Assembly (NCBI GenBank): GCA_016705335.1
Contig: JADIYN010000007.1
Coordinates: 1 to 64,000, forward strand
DNA: 64,000 nt
Source: Draconibacterium sp.
GTDB taxonomy: Bacteria; Bacteroidota; Bacteroidia; Bacteroidales; Prolixibacteraceae
Direction of reading: 5' to 3'
Numbering within the stretch: the stretch's first letter is position 1; each line of letters starts with the position of its first letter. Position numbers and translations under genes: made by a program. This document shows positions 49,540-60,568 of this stretch, in pieces. The notes beneath the pieces were generated by a model. The model was not told the origin of the DNA and did no database searches. It saw only the letters and a list, made by a program, of their open reading frames with translations.

Positions 49540-50415
49540 TTACAGAACATTCAGTAACTGCTCCTTAATTCTTTCCAGATAATCTTTCATTTGAACAACT
49601 ATTCGCTGAATGTCTGTGTTGTTTGCTTTCGAGCCGATTGTGTTTATTTCGCGACCCAATTCCTGCGAAATAAAACCAAGTTTTTTACCGGTCGGAAAAG
49701 GTTCGGCAATCGTTTCAAGGAAATATTCACAATGGTTGGCAAGCCTCACTTTTTCTTCGTTAATATCGAGTTTTTCAAGATAAAAAATCAATTCCTGCTC
49801 AAAACGGTTTTTATCAACATTTCCATTTAAGGCAAGTTTTTCGAGGTTTTCAGTCAACCGTGCCCGCAATAATTCAATTCGTTGCCCTTCAAAAGGTTCA
49901 ACCTGGGCCAGCAGCGATTTGATAAAATCTATGTTTCTCACAACATCAATTTGTAATGCATTCCCTTCCTGTACACGGAATTTGTCGATATCAGCAATTG
50001 CATTTTTTATATTTTCAAGAATAATTTCCCACTCCTCTTCATTTAGTGTTTGGTATTCTGTTTTTACAACATCGGGCAATCTCAGTGCTGCCTGCAATGT
50101 AGTAAGATCGGTTGGGAGGTTTAAATCGGCACTTATTTTACTAAGTTGTTTGAAATAACTTTTTAAAATTGGCTCGTTTATTTTTGAATTTGATTCGTCG
50201 CCTAAACTTTCGACATAAATATTAAAATCAACTTTTCCACGTTCAAGTTTGTCCGAAAGTTCTTTTCTTATTTCGATATCCTTTTCGCGATAAACTGCAG
50301 GAATACGCGTATTTATATCAATTTGTTTACTGTTTAACGATTTTATTTCGATGGTAAATTTTTTGTTGTTTATCTCGAATTCGGCTTTCCCAAAGCCAGT
50401 CATTGATTTTATCAT
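49540..50415 (-). CDS. yicC: YicC/YloC-family endoribonuclease
   Basis: 291 aa, normal. Start MIKSMTGFGKAEFEINNKKF is the family signature; NSKQIDINTRIPAVYREKDI follows. C-terminal DUF1732 region: NRFEQELIFYLEKLDINEEK and GKKLGFISQELGREINTIGS with conserved acidic residues. Probably in an operon with gmk and nadD, a common arrangement. Confidence 0.93.
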   Translation of the reverse strand: MIKSMTGFGKAEFEINNKKFTIEIKSLNSKQIDINTRIPAVYREKDIEIRKELSDKLERGKVDFNIYVESLGDESNSKINEPILKSYFKQLSKISADLNLPTDLTTLQAALRLPDVVKTEYQTLNEEEWEIILENIKNAIADIDKFRVQEGNALQIDVVRNIDFIKSLLAQVEPFEGQRIELLRARLTENLEKLALNGNVDKNRFEQELIFYLEKLDINEEKVRLANHCEYFLETIAEPFPTGKKLGFISQELGREINTIGSKANNTDIQRIVVQMKDYLERIKEQLLNVL

Positions 50416-50443
50416 TTTGAATATTTTCCGCTAAAATAGTATA

Positions 50444-50508
50444 AAGTCGGAAGTTCGAAGACCGAAGACCGAAGAAAAAGTTAAAAGTCGGAAGACCGAA
50501 GTTGCAAG
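50444..50508. repeat. GGAAGACCGAAG tandem words
   Basis: AAGTCGGAAGTTCGAAG, then ACCGAAGACCGAAG, then AAGTCGGAAGACCGAAG, between mnmA and yicC. The same words occur inverted at 7678-7716. Dispersed low-complexity repeat. Confidence 0.45.
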
Positions 50509-50623
50509 TATGACAAATGATCAGATATTGAATTTTCTCACCTCTCATTTTCTGAACTGTTATTCGATATTCCTGATTATCTTTTCCGGCTTTCGATTTT
50601 CTTCTCAAATAAACAGTTTTTCT

Positions 50624-51802
50624 TTAGGCAATCACACCTGACCCGATCAATTCATCGGTCAAATACCAGGCTGCAAACTGGCCCGAAGTAATTCCTCTCT
50701 GTTCATTTTCGAAAATAAACCAGGCACCATCATCTTTCAAATGAATTGTGCCTTTTTCGAGTGGCTGACGGTAACGGATGCGGATATCAAATTCGCGTTT
50801 TTCGCCAGGCAACATTTTTAAATCTGTACGAATCCAGTGCATTTCACCGGCAGCAATAAACAGTCCTTTTCTGAATAAACCGGGGTGGTTTTGACCTTCG
50901 CCTACATAAATAATATTTCGTTCTACATCGGTACCCAATACAAAAAGAGGTTCTTTGTGCCCGCCAATATTCAATCCTTTTCTTTGTCCGATTGTATAAA
51001 AATGAGCACCCTGATGTTCTCCAATTACTTTTCCATTCCAGGGTTTATAAGGAAACGGAAAACAGAGTTTCCGGTAGTTTTCTTCCGTATCTTCCACCTG
51101 CTTTTTCTTTTCCATAAAACCATACGGAATTTCAATAATATTTCCTGTTTTAGGTTGGAGTTGTTGTTGTAAAAAAGTTGGTAAATCAACTTTCCCAACA
51201 AAGCAAATTCCCTGCGAATCTTTACGTTCGGCAGTTGGCAGATTTTGTTCCCTGGCAATTTTCCTGACTTCCGGTTTTAACAGTTCGCCAATGGGAAACA
51301 TGGCTTTTGAAAGTTGATCCTGATTCAACTGGCATAAAAAGTAACTTTGATCTTTATTCGGGTCTTTTCCTGCTAAAAGCTGGTGGATTGTTTTACCACC
51401 AACTTTAATTTCGCTTTTCCGGCAATAATGGCCAGTTGCAACAAAATCGGCATCGAACTTTAAAGCTTCCTCCATAAAAGAATCAAATTTAATCTCGCGG
51501 TTACAAAGTACATCGGGGTTTGGAGTTCGTCCAGCCTGGTATTCGGCAAACATATAATCGACAACCCGCTTTTTGTAATCGACACTTAAATCGACAATGT
51601 GAAACGGAATTTCAAGCTTTTTTGCAACCATTTTAGCAATCAGTGCATCTTCTTCCCAAGTACAGGCACTGGTAATATTCCCAACACGCTCGTGCCAGTT
51701 CACCATAAAAAGTGCGATCAAATCGTGACCCTGTTCTTTTAACAAATAAGCTGCAACACTTGAATCAACTCCTCCGGAAAGCCCAATAACTACTCGTGCC
51801 AT
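50624..51802 (-). CDS. mnmA: tRNA-specific 2-thiouridylase MnmA
   Basis: Thiolates U34 of tRNA Lys, Glu and Gln. 392 aa. PP-loop VVIGLSGGVDSSVAAYLL, catalytic Cys in NPDVLCNREIKFDSF, DQSYFLCQLNQDQL and the second catalytic Cys in DSQGICFVGKVDL; the C-terminal barrel includes GQHxxFYTIGQRKGL-like HFYTIGQRKGLNIGG. Frame intact. A TAATTTTG promoter element sits just before the start. Confidence 0.95.
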   Translation of the reverse strand: MARVVIGLSGGVDSSVAAYLLKEQGHDLIALFMVNWHERVGNITSACTWEEDALIAKMVAKKLEIPFHIVDLSVDYKKRVVDYMFAEYQAGRTPNPDVLCNREIKFDSFMEEALKFDADFVATGHYCRKSEIKVGGKTIHQLLAGKDPNKDQSYFLCQLNQDQLSKAMFPIGELLKPEVRKIAREQNLPTAERKDSQGICFVGKVDLPTFLQQQLQPKTGNIIEIPYGFMEKKKQVEDTEENYRKLCFPFPYKPWNGKVIGEHQGAHFYTIGQRKGLNIGGHKEPLFVLGTDVERNIIYVGEGQNHPGLFRKGLFIAAGEMHWIRTDLKMLPGEKREFDIRIRYRQPLEKGTIHLKDDGAWFIFENEQRGITSGQFAAWYLTDELIGSGVIA

Positions 51803-51819
51803 TTAATTAAATTAGGCTA

Positions 51820-51827
51820 CAAAATTA
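51820..51827 (-). promoter_or_regulatory. Candidate mnmA promoter -7 element
   Basis: Minus strand TAATTTTG, an exact TAnnTTTG, 18 bp before the mnmA ATG. No clear -33. Confidence 0.4.
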
Positions 51828-51916
51828 GGAAAGAAAGTGAAATGCCGGAAATATGTTTTTCGGAATGAGTAATTTTACTCTAAAAACAGTGTTTTAAGAT
51901 TACCGGATTTGTATTT

Positions 51917-52789
51917 TCAGTTGGTTTTTCCAAACGGTACAGTAAAACCTAGCCAGGGAATAGCAAATTCAACTCCATCGCTTGAAAGAGGTATAACCAG
52001 ACCATAATCAAGCGCAACTTTTTTAATTATCGAACGCCCACCTAAGGATGTTAATATGATAGTTTCTCCGTCTCCGCTCAAAATATAGTTCTCATTAATT
52101 AAATAACCCCTGTTGCTAACTCTCAACATTCCATTTATGTTTATAGTAGGTGAATGAGCCCAACCACCTTCAGCGAAACCGTAACCCATTCCAAAAGTCA
52201 CGTTCGCATCATGTGAGCCAAAAGTAGCAAGGCCATATAAGAGACCTACACCTGTTTTGGATTCTCCTATAATTCCTCCTACAATAGCACCCGCAGCAAT
52301 ATTAACTTTTTCTTCAACAACGGGAATTGAAAATTTAGCAGTTGCAAAAATCGGTGTTGGCGCACTGAAAAGAAATATGGGTATAATTCCTCCCCCAATC
52401 GAAAAATTGTCAGATAAACCGTATGCAAACTGATTCCATAAAACCCAAATATTTTGATAATAACCTTCTCCTTTTTTTAATCCATAACCATTTGGTGACC
52501 AAAAATAACGTGTCGATTGTGGATTTGGAAACCAATATTTACCGTCTTTTATTTGCAATACTTCAACTGTATTTAACCTTTTTATATCTGTTTTGAAAAT
52601 GGAAATCTCACCCAGTTTTTCGGTTTTTAAAATAATTTTAAGAGAATCTTCCCGGACTATTTCGCCCATGAATTCATTTCCATCAACAGTTTCAATATTT
52701 ACAATAGTTGAATCATTTGATATTTGTGAAGTTGCAGAGATTGTAAAAATGAAAACGAACAAAAAAAGCAAAACAATTTTTGTATTCAT
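51917..52789 (-). CDS. Putative outer-membrane protein of unknown function
   Basis: 290 aa. Signal peptide MNTKIVLLFLFVFIFTISAT. Residues about 28-75 form a small beta domain (VNIETVDGNEFMGEIVREDS...), and the rest alternates Gly/aromatic strands (YGLSDNFSIGGGIIPIFLFS, FGMGYGFAEGGWAHSPTINI) ending in PWLGFTVPFGKTN, as in an outer-membrane barrel. No family assigned. Single gene. Confidence 0.6.
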   Translation of the reverse strand: MNTKIVLLFLFVFIFTISATSQISNDSTIVNIETVDGNEFMGEIVREDSLKIILKTEKLGEISIFKTDIKRLNTVEVLQIKDGKYWFPNPQSTRYFWSPNGYGLKKGEGYYQNIWVLWNQFAYGLSDNFSIGGGIIPIFLFSAPTPIFATAKFSIPVVEEKVNIAAGAIVGGIIGESKTGVGLLYGLATFGSHDANVTFGMGYGFAEGGWAHSPTININGMLRVSNRGYLINENYILSGDGETIILTSLGGRSIIKKVALDYGLVIPLSSDGVEFAIPWLGFTVPFGKTN

Positions 52790-52878
52790 CGTTTAAGATT
52801 TTATTGATTTGAAAAATTCAATTCAGGAATAAAAGATACGATAAATTAGATCATAAATTAGACAGTTATACCAATTGT

Positions 52879-54129
52879 TTATCCTTTATTCGGTCTGCCT
52901 TTATAATTTCTTGATGGTTTTCCGGTTTTTTTCCCTTTTGAGAATCCACCACCTTTTCTGAATGGACGGTTTGAACTGCTTATTTTCCACAGCGGACCTT
53001 CTCCAAAGCGCTCGGGCAAAGGAATTTTGAATACTTCGCGCTCAATTAATTGTTCTATTTGGTGGAATTTGAACATGTCGTCTTCACTTACCAAAGTAAG
53101 CGCAACTCCGGTTGCATCAGCGCGGGCAGTACGACCAACACGGTGTACGTAATCTTCAGCATCCTGCGGAACATCGTAGTTAATTACAAGGTTAATGTCT
53201 TTAATATCAATTCCACGGCTCATTACGTCGGTAGCAACCAAGATACGGGTGCGTTTTGAGCGGAAACCCAGCAAAACTTCTTCGCGCTCGGCTTGTTCCA
53301 GATCCGATGAAATTGCTTCAGCAGAAAATCTTTGTTTTTTTAAGACCTTTGCCAACTCGTTTACCGCACGTTTTGTTGAACAAAAAATAAGTATGCTATT
53401 GTAGTCAGGATTTTCGGAAATTAAGTGGGCAATCAACCCGTTTTTTTGCTGGTTATAAATTAAGTACGCCGCTTGCAGAACTCCTTCTGCAGGCTTAGAC
53501 ATGGCAATATTTATTTGCTGGGGATTGACAAGTACCTGAGAAGCAAGAGTCCTTATTTTTGGTGCCATAGTTGCACTAAACATAAGTGTTTGACGCTCTT
53601 TTGGCAGGTATGAAATTATTTTTACAATATCATCATAAAAACCGATATCGAGCATTCTGTCAGCTTCGTCAAGTATCAGGAATTTAATAGTATCGAATTT
53701 TACATAACCCAGGTTCAAATGAGAAATTAATTTGCCGGGAGTTGCAACCACAATATCAGCGCCTTTTGTAAGTGCTGTTTTTTGCTGGCCCCAGTTATCT
53801 CCGTCGCCGCCACCGTAAATAGCAATCGAATTTATTCCCATTGTATATCCGATACCTTGTACCTGCTGATCGATTTGCATGCAAAGTTCGCGGGTGGGTA
53901 CAATAATCAGGGTTGAGGTTTCGGCGCTGGGCAAATCGGCTATTAAATCGAGTATTGGCAGTAAAAATGCAGCGGTTTTTCCGGTTCCGGTTTGTGCGCA
54001 GGCAATTAAGTCATTTCCATTTAAAATTATAGGTATTGCTTGTTCCTGAATTGGGGTTGCCTCTTTAAAACCCATGTACGAAATGGCATCCAACAAATCA
54101 TCGTGTATTCCTAATTCTGAAAATTTCAT
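52879..54129 (-). CDS. DEAD-box ATP-dependent RNA helicase
   Basis: 416 aa. Full motif set: Q motif GFKEATPIQEQAIP, AQTGTGKTAAFLLP, IVPTRELCMQ, VATPGKLISH, DEADRMLD, SATMAPK, ATDVMSRGID and HRVGRTARAD. Short basic tail (GGGFSKGKKTGKPSRNYKG) for RNA contact, as in RhlE-type helicases of Bacteroidota. Single gene with its own promoter at 54155-54162. Role in RNA remodelling or ribosome assembly inferred. Confidence 0.93.
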   Translation of the reverse strand: MKFSELGIHDDLLDAISYMGFKEATPIQEQAIPIILNGNDLIACAQTGTGKTAAFLLPILDLIADLPSAETSTLIIVPTRELCMQIDQQVQGIGYTMGINSIAIYGGGDGDNWGQQKTALTKGADIVVATPGKLISHLNLGYVKFDTIKFLILDEADRMLDIGFYDDIVKIISYLPKERQTLMFSATMAPKIRTLASQVLVNPQQINIAMSKPAEGVLQAAYLIYNQQKNGLIAHLISENPDYNSILIFCSTKRAVNELAKVLKKQRFSAEAISSDLEQAEREEVLLGFRSKRTRILVATDVMSRGIDIKDINLVINYDVPQDAEDYVHRVGRTARADATGVALTLVSEDDMFKFHQIEQLIEREVFKIPLPERFGEGPLWKISSSNRPFRKGGGFSKGKKTGKPSRNYKGRPNKG

Positions 54130-54154
54130 TCAACAAATGTATTTTTTGAGGTTT

Positions 54155-54162
54155 CAAAAGTA
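54155..54162 (-). promoter_or_regulatory. Candidate helicase promoter -7 element
   Basis: Minus strand TACTTTTG, exact TAnnTTTG, 26 bp before the start; a second match, TACATTTG, lies at 54134-54141. Confidence 0.4.
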
Positions 54163-54377
54163 CAAGAAAATAATGAAATATGTGGATGCTAAAAAACAAG
54201 GGCCTTTTTTATCAGTGATTTCAAGCCAGGCGCTGTTTTCAGTGGAATTGAAATTTTGTTTTCCCTTTTTGTCGAAAAATTTAAATTCTATTTCCAAACC
54301 ATCACTTTCGTTTTTGCCCTGTTTATTTCGAAAACAAAAGGTTTATTAATATTTTGATTCATTAATTTTTGCTTGGG

Positions 54378-55386
54378 TTACAACACAATTTTAAGTTGAG
54401 TTCCGCAATTTTTGCAGGTTTTATCGTTAGCTAAACCACTAACCAGTGTTTCGTAATGGTTTCGTGAAATCAACAAATTTCCGCATTCAGGGCAAAAAGT
54501 TGAAGAGCGTTTTTCATCGTTCACATTTCCCAAATAAACGTGATGCAAGTATTGTTTAGCCAGTTTATAAAGTTCTTCAAGCTTTTTTGTCGAAGTTGCC
54601 GATAAATTCATTTCATATTGCGGAAAGTAACGTGAAAGATGCAGAGGTACTTCATTACCCAGATTTTCAGCAATCCATTTTACCATTTTTTCGAAATTAG
54701 TTTCGTCGTCATTTAAACCCGGAATGACAAGGTTTGTGATTTCGAGGTGCGACGAACCTGAGGCAATTATTTCAAGGGTTTTCAGAACCGGTTCCAGTTT
54801 TCCCCTGGTTTGTTTTGTGTAAAATTCATTGGTGAATGCTTTTAAATCGATATTAAAAGCATCGATAAAAGGCAGTAGTTTTTTTAGTGGATCAGGATTT
54901 ATATAACCGTTTGAAACTACCACATTTTTTAACCCGTTTTCCTTTGCCAGCTGTGCAGTTTCAAACATGAATTCGTAAAAAGTAAATGGCTCGTTGTAGG
55001 TGTAGGCAATGCCGGTATTATTGTCTGTTTGCATTGCTTTCTCAACGATTTGTTTTGAATTTAATTTATAAAACCCATTAAATTCGGAAGCAAAACATTG
55101 CGAAATCCGGTGGTTCTGGCAAAAACTGCAATGCAGGTTGCAACCTACTTCGCCAATAGACAAAATATTTTTGCCGGGATGAAAATGGTAGAGTGGTTTT
55201 TTTTTCGATCGGGTCGATTCCAAAAGCCGCCACTTTATTGAAAACATGGGTAAACAATTGGCCGTTTTCGTTGGAACGAACTTTGCAAATTCCGGTTTGA
55301 GTAGGTTTTAATTCACAATTCCACGGACAAAGGTCGCACTTGACTAATTGGTTTTCGAGTTTTGTATAAAATTGGGCTTCGTGCAT
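54378..55386 (-). CDS. amrS: AmrS-type radical SAM protein of the AmmeMemoRadiSam group (one frameshift)
   Basis: N-terminal frame MHEAQFYTKLENQLVKCDLC with a Cys-rich segment (CDLCPWNCELKPTQTGICKVR). A break at a run of nine or more T near 55200 leads into the second frame: LYHFHPGKNILSIGEVGCNL, the 4Fe-4S site CNLHCSFCQNH (C-x3-C-x2-C), then a TIM-barrel half and a C-terminal Zn-ribbon-like pair (FCPECGNLL, CKNCGTQL). About 335 codons, the normal size. AmrA and AmrB partners are not in the window. Reaction unknown. Confidence 0.87.
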
Positions 55387-55641
55387 AAAATTAGAATTAC
55401 TAAAAAGTATGTTGAATAAATTGTATTTATTCTGGTTTTCGATTGCGAAATTTGTTTTGTCAGCTAAAACAGATTTTTATTTCCTTTTTTCTAAAATCTT
55501 CATTAAACCTTTTAGGCATTTTCGGATCAGAGTATGGTTAAAAAAGTAAAATCAATAATCGAATTCAACACCTTTAAAATCATACTTCTGACGTTGAATT
55601 TCTAAGTTCATGTATTTACTAAAATCAACTAATTTAATTAA

Positions 55642-58600
55642 AATGAATAAGAAAACCAATCTGCTTGTTTTAGGAATTCTTGTGGCTCTGATTACAAATG
55701 CCCAACCCTTAAAAAATCGTGAAAAATACGATATATCGAAAGAAAAGGTGTTATACACAATTGGTTACAGTCACCTTGATTCGGAGTGGAACTGGGACTA
55801 TCCCACTACAATTAACCAGTATATATGGAATACAATGGAAGATAACTTTAAGTTATTTGAAAAGTATCCCGATTATGTATTTAATTTTACCGGATCGCGC
55901 AGATATAAAATGATGAAGGAGTATTATCCTGAATCGTACAAAAAGGTTAAAGATTATATCGATCAGGGAAGATGGTTTATTTCCGGTTCATCGGTTGATG
56001 AGGGAGAAGTAAATGTATCATCATCCGAATCAGTTCTTCGCCAGGTCCTCTATGGAAACCTTTATTTTAGACATGAATTTAATAAGCAGAGTATTGATTA
56101 TATGTTGCCAGACTGTTTTGGGTTTGTTGCAACAATGCCACAGGTTTGGAATCATGCTGGTCTTCTTGGCTTTTCAACACAGAAGCTATCGTGGAGGTCG
56201 GCCAATGGCGTCCCGTTTAATTTTGGAATATGGGTTGGTCCTGATGAAAAAGGACTGCTTTCAGCCTTAAATGCAACAAGTTATTCGGGTCGCGTTGTTC
56301 CCCGTCTTGACCAGGATAGCACATGGAATGCAAGGCTACAGGACGACATCAGCAAATACGGACTTTCGTTTGATTATCGCTATTTTGGAACAGGCGATGT
56401 AGGTGGTGCTCCACGTGAAGACGATGTGAAAAATGCTGTTGGAAGTGTTAAGAACAGCGATAGTAAATTCAAAGTTATATTAACTTCTTCCGATCAAATC
56501 TATAAAGACATTACCCCAGAAATTCGGGAAAAACTTCCGACTTATTCAGGAGATTTATTGCTAACAGAACATAGCGCCGGTTCAATGACCTCACAGTCGT
56601 TTATGAAAAGAGCAAATCGTAAAAATGAAGCCTTGGCAAAATCAGCTGAACAAGCCGCCGTTATTGCTGACTGGCTGGGGGGTGCAACCTATCCAACTGA
56701 AAAACTGAACAACGCCTGGGAATTGGTTTTGGGTAGCCAGTTTCATGATATTCTGCCGGGAACATCCATACCAAAGGCCTATGATTATGCATGGAACGAC
56801 GAGTTCATCGCCATGAATGGATTTTCAGAGGTAATGATAAACTCAATTGGCATTATTGCGAGTTCATTAAATACACAAGTTGAAGGTCGTGCTGTTGTAG
56901 TTTACAACCCAGTGGCTGCAGAAAGAGAGGATATTGTAACCGCTGAACTTACTTACAAAAAGCTTCCTTCAGGTGTAAAAGTATATGGTAAAGAGGGTGA
57001 GGTGATTCCTTCACAAATAATATCTGCAAATGGAAATAAGCTAAAAGTGATTTTTCTGGCTAACCTTCCTTCCTCGGGTTTATCAGTATTTGATGTGCGC
57101 GAATCAATGACCAGTGATCCGGTTAATCCAGAATTATCAGTCACCGATTTTACAATGGAAAATAAATTCTTCAAGGTAAAAATTGACGGTAACGGAGATA
57201 TAGCCAGTATCTACGACAAAAAAGCATCGAGAGAAGTTCTTTCAAAGCCGGCAACACTTGAGTTTCAATCAGAAACTCCAACCCAATGGCCGGCATGGAA
57301 TATGGATTGGGACGACCGAAAAAATCCTCCTTTCGATTACATGAACAAGGACGTAACAATGAAAGTGGTTGAAAACGGTCCAGTGCGTGTAGCCATAGAA
57401 ATATCGAAAAGTGGACAGAATTCCGGAATATCGCAGATGGTTAGCCTTGCCGCAGGAGATGCCGGGAAAATGATTAATGTTGATAATAAAATTGACTGGC
57501 AATCCAAAGCAGTGAGTTTGAAGGCAGCATTCCCCACAACCGTTGAAAATGAATTTGCAACGTACGGGCTTAATTCGGCCGCTGTTCAGCGCACAACAAA
57601 TAACGAGGTTAAATTTGAAGTTCCTGGCAGGAAATGGATTGACATAACCGACCGGTCAAATAATTATGGTGTTTCCATACTTGAAGACTGTAAATATGGC
57701 TCGGATAAACCTGACAATAGTACCTTAAGGCTGACCCTTATGTATACGCCCAAAGCGAATTCTTATGTATATCAGGGGACACAGGATTGGGGTATTCATG
57801 ATTTTAAATATGCTATTTATGCTCATGTGGGAGATTGGGTTTATGCAAATACACCAAAAGAAGGAGATTTTATCAATAATCCTTTGCTGGCATTTGAAAC
57901 AACGAAACATGAAGGAACACTGGACGGGAAATTTCATTGTTAAATATCAGTACCCCGGAAGTAAATGCTATGGCATTTAAAAAGGCTGAGGAAAGCGATT
58001 ATTATATCGTAAGATTAAATGAAAAGTTTGGTAAACCTGTAAACAATGTAAGTGTCAGCTTTCCCGGAAAAATAATTGACGCATACGAGGTTAACGGACA
58101 AGAACAAAAAATTGGTGATGCGGATTTTTCGCAAGGTAAACTAAACCTTGATATGGGAAAATTCGCTATTCGTAGTTTTGCTGTTAAGTTTGAAAATCCG
58201 GCTCACAAACTGAATAAACCTGAAATTGCTTTTGTCAGCCTTCCATATGATCAGGACGGATTTAGTTTTGATACCAATAGGTCCGATGGAAATATGACAA
58301 ATAACTTAACCTTTCCGACAGAATTGATTCCGGATGAAATTTCCAGTGAGGACATTATTTTCGAAATGGGGAGCAGGGCCGACGGAGAAAAGAATATGCT
58401 GGAGGCAAAAGGGCAGAAGATAGAACTTCCCTTAGGGAATTTTAACAAGCTTTATCTTCTGGCATCAGCAACAGAAGATACTGAAGGAGTTTTGAAAGCA
58501 GGAAAAAACAAAGAAAATATTAGTTTCCAGAATTGGACCGGTTATGTGGGGCAACATTATGGGCGTAAACTTTATTTTAATGACATGAAGGTAGCTGCTA

Positions 58601-59556
58601 TTACGCCGGCATTTACCAAAAGAGATAATATCGCCTGGTTTGCGTCGCACAGACATACACCCGAAGCCAATGATGCTTATCAGTACAGCTACATGTATAA
58701 ATATGCGGTTGATCTTCCTAATGGCACAAAATTTATTACTCTACCTCAAAACAGTAAAATCAAGATATTTGCTATCACCGTTGCAAATGACCAGAAAGAC
58801 CAGGTAATTCCTTTGGAGCTATTATACGATGATTTTAAAGATAATAAGCCTGTTGAACTTCGGACCAAAGAGATTGTTACGGCAGATTTAAAACCACTGG
58901 ATTATGAATTAAAACCACTGTTTACAGAGGATGTTGATCCGAGAATGTTATCAAGATTGGTATCCTATTTAAAAAGATCCGGTCTCGATACCGTTATTGT
59001 TAAAACAGCCCCTTCAACTTCAGATTATGCTGATGTAAATTCAGGTAATAAAGCCACGGCAACTTATTATGCCAGCGGAACATCTTCTGATGGAGTTGTA
59101 TATGAAAGCCAGAAGTTTAATGTCGGGAATATTCTTGACTCAGACTTCGGCGTTTTAAATGACTCAGTATTTTTTGATAATGGTGAAGGCCGTATCCTGA
59201 TTGACTTGCAGAAACCGGTTAGTATAGACAAAATGAATCTCTATTTTGAAAGTTTCATCAGAAGAGGCGAACCAAGTGGCGGGGCAAACGCACAAATGAT
59301 GATAAACAGAGGACAGCAGGTATTTTCTATTTGGGCATCAAAAGATGGATTTGATGTAACAGGAGACCCTAAAGTTAAAGGTTGGCAATATGTTGGCGAC
59401 TACGGCGCTAACGGTGGCGGAGGATGGTTAAGGGGTTCCGGGTCGTCCTATATCTTTAAAAAGGATTGAAATTGCCGCTGTTTGATGTTTATCTCCGGTG
59501 GTAACTGGCACGGCACTGACTATATGAAACAGCTTGATATTTTTGAGAAGCAGTAA
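55642..59556 (+). CDS. Secreted GH38-family alpha-mannosidase (frameshifted)
   Basis: Start ATG 55642, with signal peptide MNKKTNLLVLGILVALITNA. The GH38 catalytic domain begins YTIGYSHLDSEWNWDYPTTI (metal ligands His44 and Asp46) with the nucleophile Asp157 in YMLPDCFGFVATMPQVWNHA, then a middle helical bundle and the GH38 C-terminal beta domains. A one-base break near 57940 separates two frames (55642-57943 and 57937-59469). A TGA at 59467-59469 is followed in the same frame by FISGGNWHGTDYMKQLDIFE and a stop at 59554, which looks like the true end of a discoidin-like domain, with a pair of compensating indels between. About 1300 codons, longer than simple GH38 enzymes because of the added C-terminal domain. 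Degrades alpha-mannosides outside the cytoplasm; exact linkage unknown. Confidence 0.88.
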
Positions 59557-59589
59557 ACACTAAATAATATCCATTTAGTTATGGGATTG

Positions 59590-59640
59590 AGCCGTTAGCT
59601 ATTTATACTTTGAATAGGTTGGCTAACGGCTTAATTTTTC
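59590..59640 (+). terminator. Rho-independent terminator after the mannosidase
   Basis: AGCCGTTAGC (59590-59599) pairs with GCTAACGGCT (59622-59631), 22-nt loop, then TAATTTTTCTTT. It overlaps the end of the convergent regulator gene (stop at 59623). Confidence 0.75.
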
Positions 59641-60417
59641 TTTAATATCTTTTTTTAATTCATTCACTGATTGCAATACTTTGCGAATGTCTGTTTCCGG
59701 TTCCGGGATTTCGGTATTCATATAACACACAAATTTCCATACCTCTTTTATTTCGGAGACCGGGACTTCGAACGGAGAAAATTCAGGATTCAGCGAAATC
59801 AATCGCAAATTGAAACTTAGGGCAATTTTATTTTCAACAATTTTAAAAACAATGCCTTCATCGCGGGTTATCAATATACAGGCATCATTATTTTTAATAT
59901 CATAAAAATTCTGAACAAATTCGCCGAATATTACCGATCCGCTCGGAATTGGAAGCATCGAGTCGCCGGAAATCGTGAAGGCGCGGTACTTCTTTTCATG
60001 AGATAAAAATGGCAACTGAAAAACGGGCAGGTTTCCAATATATTCAGGGTCGGCAAACCGGGTAACATAACCTGCTTTTGCTTTTTCACTTACAAATTCA
60101 ATATTGTCGATGTTGTTTTTGTCAACAGTGGTGGCTATTACACGCAGGTTTGTTCCGCGTATAAAAACGTCGAATCCATTTTGCAAATCGGTAAACTGGC
60201 TTTCTGAAAGTTGGTTTAAATCGGTGTTGATTAAAGTATCGATTGCTATACCAAAATATTTCGAAAAAGCTTGTAGCTGAGAAACAGTAGGCTGGCTGAT
60301 TGAATTTTCAATGGCGTTTACTGTTGTCCGCTTTATTTCCAAAGCGGCTGCCAAGTCGTTTTGCGTTCGGTTTTTCCGGGTTCGGAGAAGTTTGATGTTG
60401 CTGCCAAAATAGTTCAT
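59623..60417 (-). CDS. XRE-S24 self-cleaving transcriptional regulator (LexA/CI-like)
   Basis: 264 aa. N-terminal HTH: NIKLLRTRKNRTQNDLAAAL ... RTTVNAIENSISQPTVSQL (about 7-50). C-terminal S24 peptidase domain: the catalytic Ser in TISGDSMLPIPSGSVIFGE (Ser153) and Lys in DEGIVFKIVEN (Lys192). Between them KAKAGYVTRF offers an Ala115-Gly116 bond at LexA/CI-like distances from Ser and Lys, so RecA-stimulated or stress-induced autocleavage is plausible. A short leader from a TAATTTTG promoter (60442-60435) precedes it. It is divergent from the radical SAM/DUF4130 genes, which it may control. No phage genes are near. Target and inducer unknown. Confidence 0.85.
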   Translation of the reverse strand: MNYFGSNIKLLRTRKNRTQNDLAAALEIKRTTVNAIENSISQPTVSQLQAFSKYFGIAIDTLINTDLNQLSESQFTDLQNGFDVFIRGTNLRVIATTVDKNNIDNIEFVSEKAKAGYVTRFADPEYIGNLPVFQLPFLSHEKKYRAFTISGDSMLPIPSGSVIFGEFVQNFYDIKNNDACILITRDEGIVFKIVENKIALSFNLRLISLNPEFSPFEVPVSEIKEVWKFVCYMNTEIPEPETDIRKVLQSVNELKKDIKEKLSR

Positions 60418-60434
60418 GGTAAAAAATATTTCTT

Positions 60435-60442
60435 CAAAATTA
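60435..60442 (-). promoter_or_regulatory. Candidate promoter -7 element of the XRE-S24 gene
   Basis: Minus strand TAATTTTG (exact TAnnTTTG), 18 bp before the ATG. Upstream, TTATTATC (60480-60487) and GATAATAA (60497-60504) form an 8-bp inverted repeat, a possible operator. Confidence 0.4.
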
Positions 60443-60568
60443 TATAAAAAATGTTTGTGGTTTAAAAGAAATGATTAAATTATTATCGTTGAAAATGATA
60501 ATAATAATATCAATTAAAATGTGACTATTAAAATTAGGTAATAATAAATATGACATAAATATTGTAAT

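Noticed and set aside
59623..60417. XRE-S24 protein as a prophage repressor
   Set aside because: No integrase, structural or other phage genes are near; both sides are chromosomal genes.
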